Positions 10,251-22,000 of a DNA stretch of 64,000 nucleotides are shown here, piece after piece; the stretch's first letter is position 1, and every line of letters starts with the position of its first letter. A program made the translations under genes and the position numbers. The notes under the pieces were generated by a model. The model was given only the letters and a program-made list of their open reading frames with translations. It searched no databases and had not been told where the DNA came from. This DNA is from Mactromeris polynyma (lineage: Eukaryota; Mollusca; Bivalvia; Venerida; Mactridae): NCBI GenBank assembly GCA_032209605.1, contig JASFXZ010000020.1:1495501-1559500 (forward strand), written 5' to 3'.

Positions 10251-11495
10251 TGCAATATGCAGCCATAATGTATTGCACCATGATATGAACTGATTGTTTT
10301 GTGTTTTTTTTTGCTTTTTTTCTAAAAAGAAACCAGCTAAAAACTCTTAATATACTCCATGCCATTAAAAACGCAACTAAAAATTGTCCGTGTAAACTCG
10401 GTGACATTATAAAGAAATAATATTTTAATTCTCAAACATTTACCAAGCTTAATCAAATATGAAATATTAATACTAAGGCCATAGTTTAATTTCTTTTTGA
10501 TGAAAGGTTTACACATTTGTAATAATAAAACACTTTGGGACCAAAATGAAGGTTAAGTGAAATAGTTGCCTTTTTAATGGCGTGAAGTATATTATGTTAT
10601 ATCAAGTTATATAGAGATGAAAACCTCATTTAAATTTCGTGTCAAAAATTGAAGTGATATTGAGTACTGTTTTATTTTAGCTTATTTATTGTGTTCTGGA
10701 AGATATATATACTGTGGTACGTATTGCCATATGTTGCTAATGTATTGCAATATATTGTGCTATGCTTCACGCGTATCGTGGCACTCCTAGTGTTGATTGA
10801 AATAACATTGGTTTCAAATCAGTAAATTTTAATTCAGATTTATAACCTTGGGTCATAGAATTCCTGCGTTTTTTTACAATATTGCTGAACTTACATAAAA
10901 TGAATGTAATTGTTTCCCTATTCTGTATTATATCAATCATATAATCGGCAAACAGTCCACAGAACTACACAAGGTCTCTGTATTTATGTATTTATGTTCT
11001 ATAATCATCGTTGTAGGATTATAACGGATACTTCCACTCGGCACTCAAGTCACAGAGAATTCTCTGATTGGTTTGATATTGAACATTTGAGTTTGAAAAA
11101 TGCATGAAAATGTCGTACGAGTGTTAGATATACTTTTGTATTCATTTTTCTTTGAGATTTAATAGCAGTTATAAGATATGGGAATAATTGTTGGGTTTCA
11201 GTGCCACACTCCGCATGCAAGACTTTATTACTCCCAGATCTTATATTACACTTAAATCTCTAAGAAAATGGGCCACAAATCATATTCAGCAGTCATTTAA
11301 AGTGATCATACATTTTATATCACACTCAATATGAGTCACTATCAGACTGATAAGGGTAAAATCTTTTGATACGAGTGCTGAGTGTAAGTATTCATCATAA
11401 TCCTGGGTCATATCACATTCTTATTAATTTGTTAGTTCTTGTAAAGTAACATTTTGCACTGTATCTAACCGTCATATGTTAGTTGTTAGTGTTTT
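10251..11495. other. Intergenic AT-rich spacer
   Basis: No open frame beyond chance length, RNA gene or repeat was recognised. Confidence 0.5.
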
Positions 11496-11509
11496 TTTAA
11501 TATTGATGT

Positions 11510-11758
11510 CGAATTGAGCACCGCTGTAGGATTTCCAACCTCTTCTGTAAATGATGTCATTTGCAGAAAACATCACATATGACGTCACTATGACATTAAG
11601 CAATATTAGCCCTATATGGCAATATGAAAATGAAATGAACATAATATTGTGGAGTGAATATTTTTTCCTGCTTGCAAATAGTGACGTCATATGTTGCGTT
11701 TTCTTGAAATGATGTCACTTACAGAAGAGGTTGTAAATACCATAGCAGCGCTCAATTA
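11510..11758. mobile_element. MITE with ~75-bp terminal inverted repeats
   Basis: The left end AATTGAGCACCGCTGTAGG and the minus-strand right end AATTGAGCGCTGCTATGG begin inverted repeats. These continue inward through CAACCTCTTCTGTAA and ACATATGACGTCACT for about 75 bp per arm. TTAATATTG occurs at 11497-11505 and 11759-11767 and could be a 9-bp target duplication, although the left copy is separated from the arm by a few bases. The interior is non-coding. A diverged left half is at 60305-60450. Confidence 0.85.
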
Positions 11759-11769
11759 TTAATATTGTT

Positions 11770-13600
11770 ATTGCATACATTTTGTTATATATATTGCCTG
11801 CAACTTTTAACGCTTTCATGCAAAATGTGCCATTTGACTGTGTTACCTGTTTCTTGACCTGTGTACATACTATAAGAATCTTCCACTGGCTTTGGATAAG
11901 GATTGAAATAGAGTGTGCTATGATATATATACTTTTTGGAATTTGAGATTATTATTTTGTTCAGAAGCATTCCTCATTCCATTCTAGTTCTGTATGTCTA
12001 ATCAATACTGTAAGTCAAGTAAAGCTTTCCCTCGATTTAATTTAGTGATTTTTGCAGAAGGTATAGAATAATTAATCTGATTTCAACCTTTATGTATATA
12101 CAATATTTGATTTCCTTGTTCTGAATTGTTGGCCATTTTCATCGGCAAATTTCCTTGAAGTTTTTAGGGAATATAATGTAAACGATGATAAACTAATCCG
12201 ATATATAAAAAATAACTTATTCATTATGCTCATTTTGGCATTTGGCTCAGTTAAAAGTGAAGAAAAAGTAGATTTCACATGCAAATTCTCTTAGTATTTT
12301 CTCAATTATCACATATTTGGAAATTACTCCTATAAGGGCTTATCAGTTTTGCCTATTAAAATGGCCGACAGTTAAGAACAAGGGAGGTAAATATTGTAGA
12401 TGTGGAACTATGTATACTTAACAAGTAGAACATTAAAGATAAAAATAGACAAGTAGTTGACTTTGAGATTATGCTAATAGGGAGGTCAAGAGGGTCAGGT
12501 TAATTTTTACAATATTTTATTAATACAATTTTTAACAAAGGCCAGATTTTTCTGGTTATTTAATTTCACGTTAAGATAGCCAAGTTTACCAACAGTAATG
12601 ACTGCGCACATTACTAAGCGCATGATGTTTTTATGATTGACAGCAACTGTCACTAGCCCACTGTCGAGGAAAATAGAGTGGTGAAAATTAATGCAGTTTA
12701 TTGTTACCTTATAGTAGTTCCCGGTGACCAAAGTGTATATAATCTCTTTGTACACATTTTGTTGAGCTGTCATGGATATAAACGATATTGATGTATCCTT
12801 GATATTTTTCAGTTGATTGATTATCGATACATATTTAAAAAAATCGATACTTATGAATAATAAATAGATGCCGGAAAACAACAAATATTCACAAACAAAA
12901 ATAGAAGCTGGTGCGATGTCAACAGTCTGTATCTTAAATGTTGCCATACTTATCATACGTATTCAAGAAAAAATAAATAAGTGAAGATTATTAATTTTTT
13001 TCTTAATTTTTGCAAAAAAGCACATACTTTATAATAGTGAGGAAACAAGATGGTTAAAGTAATACATAAGCATGTTAAAGACATAACCTGAAGTATAAAT
13101 ATATGTGAAATCATGAACTGCAAGCAAGTAAAGGGTATTTTAGTAATCGACACGTGAATTGATGTATCGATTGTTGATATTTCTCGTCCAATATCTCAAT
13201 ATTGTCATTTTGCCAAATCAATGACAGCTCTAATATTTTGTAAAAACTTGTATTTAGTTAATACATGCATGTATAATATAAATTGGGAATTTATTGGGAA
13301 TGCACCATGTAATATCTAGCACCCTCTTACCTAAAATCTTTGAAAAATTAACTAGTTTGTAACAACTTATGTATTATGGTATGTTCATTTATTGCTCAAA
13401 TTACAAACGACTGGTCATGATTTTGAATTTATTTTTTCATACACTAAAAGCATGAAGTCATGAGGTTGAGGATTTCTTGATTTTGTCTAGAAATTGGTAT
13501 TCATGAACTGGTTAATTGGGAAGTATGCTACATCATAAATTCACAATCTGTGTTGAAATTTTTGAAATCATGAACTGTGGAGTGATTCAATGATTATGTT
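11770..13600. other. Intergenic AT-rich spacer
   Basis: The only sizeable open frame (12507-12956, minus strand, 149 codons) shows no recognisable domain and is rich in I, N and K as expected of random AT-rich DNA. The end of the segment (13500-13620) contains isolated relics of the downstream 36-bp unit, such as CATGAACTG and AACTGGGAAG. Confidence 0.5.
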
Positions 13601-13624
13601 GAAATGCGAAACAATTGGGGTAAA

Positions 13625-15055
13625 ATTATGAACTGGGAAGTGATGATATGGTCATTGGTTATGATGAACTGGGAAGTGATTATATGGTCACTGGTTATGA
13701 TGAACTGGGAAGTGATTATATGGTCATTGGTTATGATGAACTGGGAAGTAATTATATGGTCATTGGTTATGATGAACTGGGAAGTAATTATATGGTCATT
13801 GGTTATGATGAACTGGGAAGTGATTATATGGTCATTGGTTATGATGAACTGGGAAGTGATTATATGGTCACTGGTTATGATGAACTGGGAAGTAATTATA
13901 TGGTCATTGGTTATGATGAACTGGGAAGTAATTATATGGTCATTGGTTATGATGAACTGGGAAGTAATTATATGGTCATTGGTTATGATGAACCGGGAAG
14001 TGATTATATAGTCACTGGTTATGATGAACCGGGAAGTAATTATATGGTCATTGGTTATGATGAACCGGGAAGTGATTATATGGTCACTGGTTATGATGAA
14101 CTGGGAAGTGATTATATGGTCACTGGTTATGATGAACTGGGAAATGATTATATGGTCATTGGTTATGATGAACTGGGAAGTGATTGTATGGTCACTGGTT
14201 ATGATGAACTGGGATGTGATTATATGGTTGTTGGTTATGATGAACTGGGAAGTGATTATATGGTCATTTGGTTATGATGAACCGGGAAGTGATTATATGG
14301 TCATTTGGTTATGATGAACCGGGAATAGATTATATGGTCATTGGTTATGATGAACTGGGAAGTGATTATATGGTCATTGGTTATGATGAACTGGGAAGTG
14401 ATTATATGGTCACTGGTTATGATGAACTGGGAAGTAATTATATGGTCATTGGTTATGATGAACTGGAAAGTAATTATATGGTCATTGGTTATGATGAACT
14501 GGGAAGTAATTATATGGTCATTGGTTATGATGAACCGGGAAGTGATTATATAGTCACTGGTTATGATGAACCGGGAAGTAATTATATGGTCATTGGTTAT
14601 GATGAACCGGGAAGTGATTATATGGTCACTGGTTATGATGAACTGGGAAGTGATTATATGGTCATTGGTTATGATGAACTGGGAAGTGATTGTATGGTCA
14701 CTGGTTATGATGAACCGGGATGTGATTATATGGGCACTGGTTATGATGAACCGGGAAGTGATTATATGGTCACTGGTTATGATGAACTGGGAAGTGATTA
14801 TATGGTCATTGGTTATGATGAACTGGGAAGTGATTGTATGGTCACTGGTTATGATGAACTGGGATGTGATTATATGGTTGTTGGTTATGATGAACTGGGA
14901 AGTGATTATATGGTCATTTGGTTATGATGAACCGGGAAGTGATTATATGGTCATTTGGTTATGATGAACCGGGAATAGATTATATGGTCACTGGTTATGA
15001 TGAACTGGGATGTGAGTATATGGTTGTTGGTTATGATGAACCGGGAAGTGACTTC
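13625..15055 (+). repeat. 36-bp tandem array, ~40 copies, with 15-unit higher-order repeat
   Basis: The unit contains GGTTATGATGAACTGGGAAG then TGATTATATGGTCATT. As 36 is a multiple of three, the frame stays open and encodes a 12-residue repeat such as MVIGYDELGSDY. Variable sites are mostly non-synonymous in that frame (L/P, D/N, I/T, Y/C), and single-base insertions (CATTTGG) shift the frame. A block recurs at an offset of 542 bp (15 units plus two extra T), for example GTCACT at 14011 and 14553. It is judged non-coding. Confidence 0.93.
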
Positions 15056-15404
15056 ATAGTTATGATGCACACTTGATAAGCTTGTTTTGGGTATGAAACG
15101 ATGAATGACAAAGTCACTATTGGTATTTTATTTCCAACACATTCCTGCACTTGTTGACATTGAATACTCAATGTATAATAGAAAACTGGAATATTGGCCA
15201 TACAGAACAATCACTTCAGTCCCAAAAATGGAACTAAACCTGACAATTCCAAATACCTGAAGTACAAAATTATGCTATTATTATATTCTAAATACTGGAT
15301 GATCAAAAAAATTGTAAACTTGAAATAATGAGAGATATAACATCATGATTATGGGACAGTGACCCTTGGTTAATGTGGGTGAAAATGTTAATTATTTGCT
15401 TCGC

Positions 15405-15481
15405 TATGGAGATGTAGTGGTTGAGTGGTAGAGCGCCTGACTCCTGATCCAATGGTCACACGTTCAAGCCTCACTTGGCAG
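15405..15481 (+). repeat. tRNA-like SINE head
   Basis: It has an A-box-like TGGTTGAGTGGTAGAGCG and a B-box-like CGTTCAAGCC at tRNA spacing. The acceptor stem does not pair properly, so it is read as a tRNA-derived SINE or tRNA pseudogene rather than a functional tRNA. Confidence 0.6.
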
Positions 15482-15618
15482 AGTTTGATGAAAAATACAT
15501 AAGTTTAGACTATATACTGGCTATAACATGTGTTCACAATCTATGCTGCAAATAAAGTATTAGTCCTGATCTTAAATTACTGAATTTATGAAACATTTTT
15601 TTACATGATAGTAATTTA

Positions 15619-15778
15619 TGACCACTGGAGATTGTCACGAGTTATCTCCTTTTATCCCTCCTATATATATGTATACTAAAGAATGGATAAAGGTAGAGAA
15701 CTATAGAAGGGATAAAGGGAGAGAACTCTAGAGGGGATAAAGGGAGAGAACTAGTGACATTCATGTGTTTTTATGACC
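15619..15778 (+). mobile_element. MITE copy 1 of the GAGATTGTCACGAGTT family
   Basis: The left end is GACCACTGGAGATTGTCACG then AGTTATCTCC. The right end GGGAGAGAACTAGTGACATT...TTATGACC is its diverged inverted counterpart. The interior holds only two or three copies of GGGATAAAGGGAGAGAACT. Confidence 0.75.
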
Positions 15779-15824
15779 AAAATATTATGGTAATTTGTTT
15801 CATATCAATTTGGTCTATTCATAG

Positions 15825-15975
15825 GAAATTGTCAGAGGTTCTATCCTTATATCCCTGCTATATACATATACAATAGAACAGATAACGGGAGAGAACTAGA
15901 AGAGATAAAGGGAGAGAACTATAGAAAGGATAATGGGAGAGAACTCATGACAATCGCCTATGTTTATGATCATAT
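15825..15975 (+). mobile_element. MITE copy 2 of the GAGATTGTCACGAGTT family
   Basis: The left end is diverged (GGAAATTGTCAGAGGTTC). The right end GGGAGAGAACTCATGACAAT is the inverted counterpart. There are about three internal 25-bp-type units (AGATAAAGGGAGAGAACT). Confidence 0.65.
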
Positions 15976-16049
15976 GGTAATTTGTATCATACTCGACATC
16001 TATTCATGCATTCCTCTGTCTTTATGTTAAGGTATCTTGGTTGTATACT

Positions 16050-17190
16050 TAGACGGGAGATTGTCACAAGTTCTTTCAGAAACTCTAGATGGGATAAAGG
16101 GAAGGAATTCTAGATGGGATAAAGGAAAAGAACTCTAGATGGGATAAAAGAAAATAACTCTAGAAGGGATAAAGGGAAGGAATTCTAGAAGGGATAAAAG
16201 AAAATAACTCTAGAAGGGATAAAGGGAAGGAATTCTAGAAGGGATAAAAGAAAATAACTCTAGAAGGGATAAAGGGAAAGAACTCTAGAAGGGATAAAGG
16301 GAAAGAACTCAAGAAGGGATAAAGGGAAAGAACTCTAGATGGGATAAAGGAAAAGAACTCTAGAAGGGATAAAGGGAAGGAATTCTAGAAGGGATAAAAG
16401 AAAATAACTCTAGAAGGGATAAAGGGAAGGAATTCTAGAAGGGATAAAAGAAAATAACTCTAGAAGGGATAAAGGGAAGGAATTCTAGATGGGATAAAGG
16501 AAAAGAACTCTAGAAGGGATAAAGGGAAAGAACTCTAGAAGGGATAAAGGGAAAGAACTCAAGAAGGGATAAAGGGAAAGGACTCTAGATGGGATAAAGG
16601 AAAAGAACTCTAGAAGGGATAAAGGGAAGGAATTCTAGACGGGATAAAGGAAAACAACTCTAGAAGGGATAAAGGGAAGGAATTCTAGATGGGATAAAGG
16701 GAAAGAACTCTAGATGGGACAAAGGAAAAGAACTCTAGAAGGGATAAAGGGAAATAATTCTCGATGGGATAAAGGGAAAGAACTCTAGATGGGACAAAGG
16801 GAAGGAATTCTAGATGGGATAAAGGGAAATAACTCGAGATGGGATAAAGGGAAGGAATTATCGATGGGATAAAGGAAAAGAACTATAGAAGGGACAAAGG
16901 GAAATAATTCTAGATGGGATAAAAGGAAAGAACTCTAGATTGGATAAAAGGAACGAACTTTAGAAAGGATAAAGGAGAGAGCTCTAGAAGGGATAAAGGG
17001 AAAACACTCTAGAAATGATGAAGGGAAAGAACTCTAGAAATAATAAAGGGAGAGAACTCTAGAATGGATAAAGGGAAATAATTTCAGATGGGATAAAGGG
17101 AACAAACTTTAGAAGAGATAAAGGGATAGAACTCTAGAAGGGCTAAATGGAGAGAACTCGTGATAATCTCTTGTTTATGCTTACAATGTG
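16050..17190 (+). mobile_element. MITE copy 3, expanded internally by a 25-bp satellite
   Basis: The left end is ACGGGAGATTGTCACAAGTT then CTTTC. The right end AGAGAACTCGTGATAATCTC then TTGTTTATG is the inverted counterpart. Almost everything between is the 25-bp array, so the satellite sits inside the transposon and is made of its subterminal sequence. Confidence 0.75.
16081..17160 (+). repeat. 25-bp tandem array, ~43 copies, inside MITE copy 3
   Basis: The unit reads GGGATAAAGGGAAAGAACTC then TAGAA. Variants: GGAAGGAATTC, AAAAGAAAATAACTC, and TAGAT for TAGAA. Minus-strand reading gives GAGTTCTTTCCCTTTATCCC, the element's own terminal motif. Variants come in blocks (such as the GGAAGGAATTC/GAAAATAACTC alternation at 16140-16260 and 16370-16480), showing multi-unit duplication. 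Confidence 0.93.
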
Positions 17191-18122
17191 CATTTGTTTG
17201 TTAAATTTTGCTGTTATAAATATGCTGAAAATATGTTGCGGTATAAAGCAGTGTTTATATGATTCTCAGTTGAAAAAAGATGCACAAATATATCAATAAA
17301 ACTGCTGTATCTTCTCAATTATTGATTTGTACGCACCCCCCCCCCCATTTGGACTGTTTGGCAAAAGTTATGGTCCTTCATTATCCGAAGTGTATTTATC
17401 ACTTGAACACGGCTCATGGTGAGCTTTTATTTCATGCCTGTCGTCGGTCCACAATTGGTTCATGGACATTCTGATGAAACTTGTTTACTCTTGCATCCAT
17501 AGATATGTTAACCATTGCACATCCTCAGTGCCTCATGTTTTGTAGGATGCTGCGGTTTGGGTGGGAATCTTTGTTGGTAGGAATGTGACGATCCCTGTAA
17601 CTATCTCTCTTTGCTCAGAAAGTTTGTCCTTAACAAAATGTTGGACAATTCAGATTCTTGGTCAAACACTAGGTCACTGGGCCAAACCATGAACACTCCT
17701 AGAAGACCATGAACACTCCTAGTAGACACTCTGGAGGCTGCATTGTCTACATGAGCTGAAACTAAATCATTATATTTGCCATAATGAAATACATGTCAAG
17801 GTCGGTAAATGGTCCCAATGGTCAAAAACTAGGTGACGGTGTCAAATCACGAAAAAAACACTTTAGATGTCACATTTCCTACCTGATCTAAATGACACTT
17901 GATCAGAATATTTGTTTGAATGATCGAAGTGCAAGTCAATTTCCGTACTGGGTTACGTGGGTCAAAAGTCGGGTCACAGGGTAGAATTATGGAAATCCTT
18001 TTGACTGCCGAGATGCAAGTTCTTTTAACAATCTGAACAACACAAAACCTCTTCAAAATGTTTGTCTTAATGAAATGCAAGTCATGATCGAATTCTAGTC
18101 ACGTCGCCGTCGATGTATTTTA
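17191..18122. other. Intergenic spacer with a dispersed-repeat copy
   Basis: Segment 17485-17615 (GCACATCCTCAGTGCCTCAT ... ATCCCTGTAACTATCTCTCT) is a diverged copy of a dispersed repeat also seen near 30345, 35880, 60540 and 61960. A C-run lies at about 17334-17345. Segment 17640-18110 repeats phrases such as TAGGTCACTGGGCC / GGGTCACAGGG at loose intervals. No gene was recognised. Confidence 0.5.
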
Positions 18123-19072
18123 ATGTGTATGCATACAGGCATTACGTTACTTGCTTATGTTAGATGAATCAGATCAGTGAACTAGAGCTATCTTGACAGT
18201 CTTGGTATCCTTGCAGAATGTGTATGCATACAGGCATTACGTTACTTGCTTATGTTAGATGAATCAGATCAGTGATCTAGAGCCATCTTGACCGTCTTGG
18301 TATCCTTGAAGAATGTGTATGCATACAGGCATTACGTTACTTGCTTATGTTAGATGAATCAGATCAGTGATCTAGAGCCATCTTGACCGTCTTGGTATCC
18401 TTGCAGAATGTGTATGCATACCGGCATTACGTTACTTGCTTATGTTAGATGAATCAGATCAGTGATCTAGAGCCATCTTGACCGTCTTGGTATCCTTGCA
18501 GAATGTGTATGCATACAGGCATTACGTTACTTGCTTATGTTAGATGAATCAGATCAGTGAACTAGAGCCATCTTGACCGTCTTGGTATCCTTGCAGGATG
18601 TGTATGCATACCGGCATTACGTTACTTGCTTATGTTAGATGAATCAGATCAGTGAACTAGAGCCATCTTGACCGTCTTGGTATCCTTGCAGAATGTGTAT
18701 GCATACCGGCATTACGTTACTTGCTTATGTTAGATGAATCAGATCAGTGATCTAGAGCCATCTTGACCGTCTTGGTATCCTTGCAGAATGTGTATGCATA
18801 CAGGCATTACGTTACTTGCTTATGTTAGATGAATCAGATCAGTGATCTAGAGCCATCTTGACCGTCTTGGTATCCTTGCAGGATGTGTATGCATACCGGC
18901 ATTACGTTACTTGCTTATGTTAGATGAATCAGATCAGTGAACTAGAGCTATCTTGACCGTTTTGGTATCCTTGCAGAATCTGTACACATACCGGCATTAC
19001 GTTACTTGCTTATGTTAGATGAATCAGATCAGTGATCTAGAGCCATCTTGACCGTCTTGGTATCCTTGCAGA
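18123..19072 (+). repeat. 95-bp satellite, exactly 10 units
   Basis: The unit starts ATGTGTATGCATACAGGCAT, includes TTACTTGCTTATGTTAGATG and ends GTCTTGGTATCCTTGCAGA. Copies differ at few sites (CAGG/CCGG, ATCTAGAG/AACTAGAG). The last unit reads CTGTACACATACCGG, part way to the start of the neighbouring 53-bp unit. Confidence 0.97.
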
Positions 19073-22000
19073 ATGTGTACACAGGTCTACTAGAGCCATC
19101 TTGACCGTCTTGGTATCCTTGCAGAATGTGTACACAGGTCTACTAGAGCCATCTTGACCGTCTTGGTATCCTTGCAGAATGTGTACACAGGTCTACTAGA
19201 GCCATCTTGACCGTCTTGGTATCCTTGCAGAATGTGTACACAGGTCTACTAGAGCCATCTTGACCGTCTTGGTATCCTTGCAGAATGTGTACACAGGTCT
19301 ACTAGAGCCATCTTGACCGTCTTGGTATCCTTGCAGAATGTGTACACAGGTCTACTAGAGCCATCTTGACCGTCTTGGTATCCTTGCAGAATGTGTACAC
19401 AGGTCTACTAGAGCCATCTTGACCGTCTTGGTATCCTTGCAGAATGTGTACACAGGTCTACTAGAGCCATCTTGACCGTCTTGGTATCCTTGCAGAATGT
19501 GTACACAGGTCTACTAGAGCCATCTTGACCGTCTTGGTATCCTTGCAGAATGTGTACACAGGTCTACTAGAGCCATCTTGACCGTCTTGGTATCCTTGCA
19601 GAATGTGTACACAGGTCTACTAGAGCCATCTTGACCGTCTTGGTATCCTTGCAGAATGTGTACACAGGTCTACTAGAGCCATCTTGACCGTCTTGGTATC
19701 CTTGCAGAATGTGTACACAGGTCTACTAGAGCCATCTTGACCGTCTTGGTATCCTTGCAGAATGTGTACACAGGTCTACTAGAGCCATCTTGACCGTCTT
19801 GGTATCCTTGCAGAATGTGTACACAGGTCTACTAGAGCCATCTTGACCGTCTTGGTATCCTTGCAGAATGTGTACACAGGTCTACTAGAGCCATCTTGAC
19901 CGTCTTGGTATCCTTGCAGAATGTGTACACAGGTCTACTAGAGCCATCTTGACCGTCTTGGTATCCTTGCAGAATGTGTACACAGGTCTACTAGAGCCAT
20001 CTTGACCGTCTTGGTATCCTTGCAGAATGTGTACACAGGTCTACTAGAGCCATCTTGACCGTCTTGGTATCCTTGCAGAATGTGTACACAGGTCTACTAG
20101 AGCCATCTTGACCGTCTTGGTATCCTTGCAGAATGTGTACACAGGTCTACTAGAGCCATCTTGACCGTCTTGGTATCCTTGCAGAATGTGTACACAGGTC
20201 TACTAGAGCCATCTTGACCGTCTTGGTATCCTTGCAGAATGTGTACACAGGTCTACTAGAGCCATCTTGACCGTCTTGGTATCCTTGCAGAATGTGTACA
20301 CAGGTCTACTAGAGCCATCTTGACCGTCTTGGTATCCTTGCAGAATGTGTACACAGGTCTACTAGAGCCATCTTGACCGTCTTGGTATCCTTGCAGAATG
20401 TGTACACAGGTCTACTAGAGCCATCTTGACCGTCTTGGTATCCTTGCAGAATGTGTACACAGGTCTACTAGAGCCATCTTGACCGTCTTGGTATCCTTGC
20501 AGAATGTGTACACAGGTCTACTAGAGCCATCTTGACCGTCTTGGTATCCTTGCAGAATGTGTACACAGGTCTACTAGAGCCATCTTGACCGTCTTGGTAT
20601 CCTTGCAGAATGTGTACACAGGTCTACTAGAGCCATCTTGACCGTCTTGGTATCCTTGCAGAATGTGTACACAGGTCTACTAGAGCCATCTTGACCGTCT
20701 TGGTATCCTTGCAGAATGTGTACACAGGTCTACTAGAGCCATCTTGACCGTCTTGGTATCCTTGCAGAATGTGTACACAGGTCTACTAGAGCCATCTTGA
20801 CCGTCTTGGTATCCTTGCAGAATGTGTACACAGGTCTACTAGAGCCATCTTGACCGTCTTGGTATCCTTGCAGAATGTGTACACAGGTCTACTAGAGCCA
20901 TCTTGACCGTCTTGGTATCCTTGCAGAATGTGTACACAGGTCTACTAGAGCCATCTTGACCGTCTTGGTATCCTTGCAGAATGTGTACACAGGTCTACTA
21001 GAGCCATCTTGACCGTCTTGGTATCCTTGCAGAATGTGTACACAGGTCTACTAGAGCCATCTTGACCGTCTTGGTATCCTTGCAGAATGTGTACACAGGT
21101 CTACTAGAGCCATCTTGACCGTCTTGGTATCCTTGCAGAATGTGTACACAGGTCTACTAGAGCCATCTTGACCGTCTTGGTATCCTTGCAGAATGTGTAC
21201 ACAGGTCTACTAGAGCCATCTTGACCGTCTTGGTATCCTTGCAGAATGTGTACACAGGTCTACTAGAGCCATCTTGACCGTCTTGGTATCCTTGCAGAAT
21301 GTGTACACAGGTCTACTAGAGCCATCTTGACCGTCTTGGTATCCTTGCAGAATGTGTACACAGGTCTACTAGAGCCATCTTGACCGTCTTGGTATCCTTG
21401 CAGAATGTGTACACAGGTCTACTAGAGCCATCTTGACCGTCTTGGTATCCTTGCAGAATGTGTACACAGGTCTACTAGAGCCATCTTGACCGTCTTGGTA
21501 TCCTTGCAGAATGTGTACACAGGTCTACTAGAGCCATCTTGACCGTCTTGGTATCCTTGCAGAATGTGTACACAGGTCTACTAGAGCCATCTTGACCGTC
21601 TTGGTATCCTTGCAGAATGTGTACACAGGTCTACTAGAGCCATCTTGACCGTCTTGGTATCCTTGCAGAATGTGTACACAGGTCTACTAGAGCCATCTTG
21701 ACCGTCTTGGTATCCTTGCAGAATGTGTACACAGGTCTACTAGAGCCATCTTGACCGTCTTGGTATCCTTGCAGAATGTGTACACAGGTCTACTAGAGCC
21801 ATCTTGACCGTCTTGGTATCCTTGCAGAATGTGTACACAGGTCTACTAGAGCCATCTTGACCGTCTTGGTATCCTTGCAGAATGTGTACACAGGTCTACT
21901 AGAGCCATCTTGACCGTCTTGGTATCCTTGCAGAATGTGTACACAGGTCTACTAGAGCCATCTTGACCGTCTTGGTATCCTTGCAGAATGTGTACACAGG

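Noticed and set aside
12507..12956. 149-codon minus-strand frame in AT-rich DNA
   Set aside because: Composition is rich in I, N, K and F, as expected by chance. No domain, no paired exon and no transcript signal were recognised.
13604..14964. Repeat protein with a 12-residue unit
   Set aside because: Substitutions are mostly non-synonymous and single-base insertions break the frame. There is no signal peptide or flanking domain.
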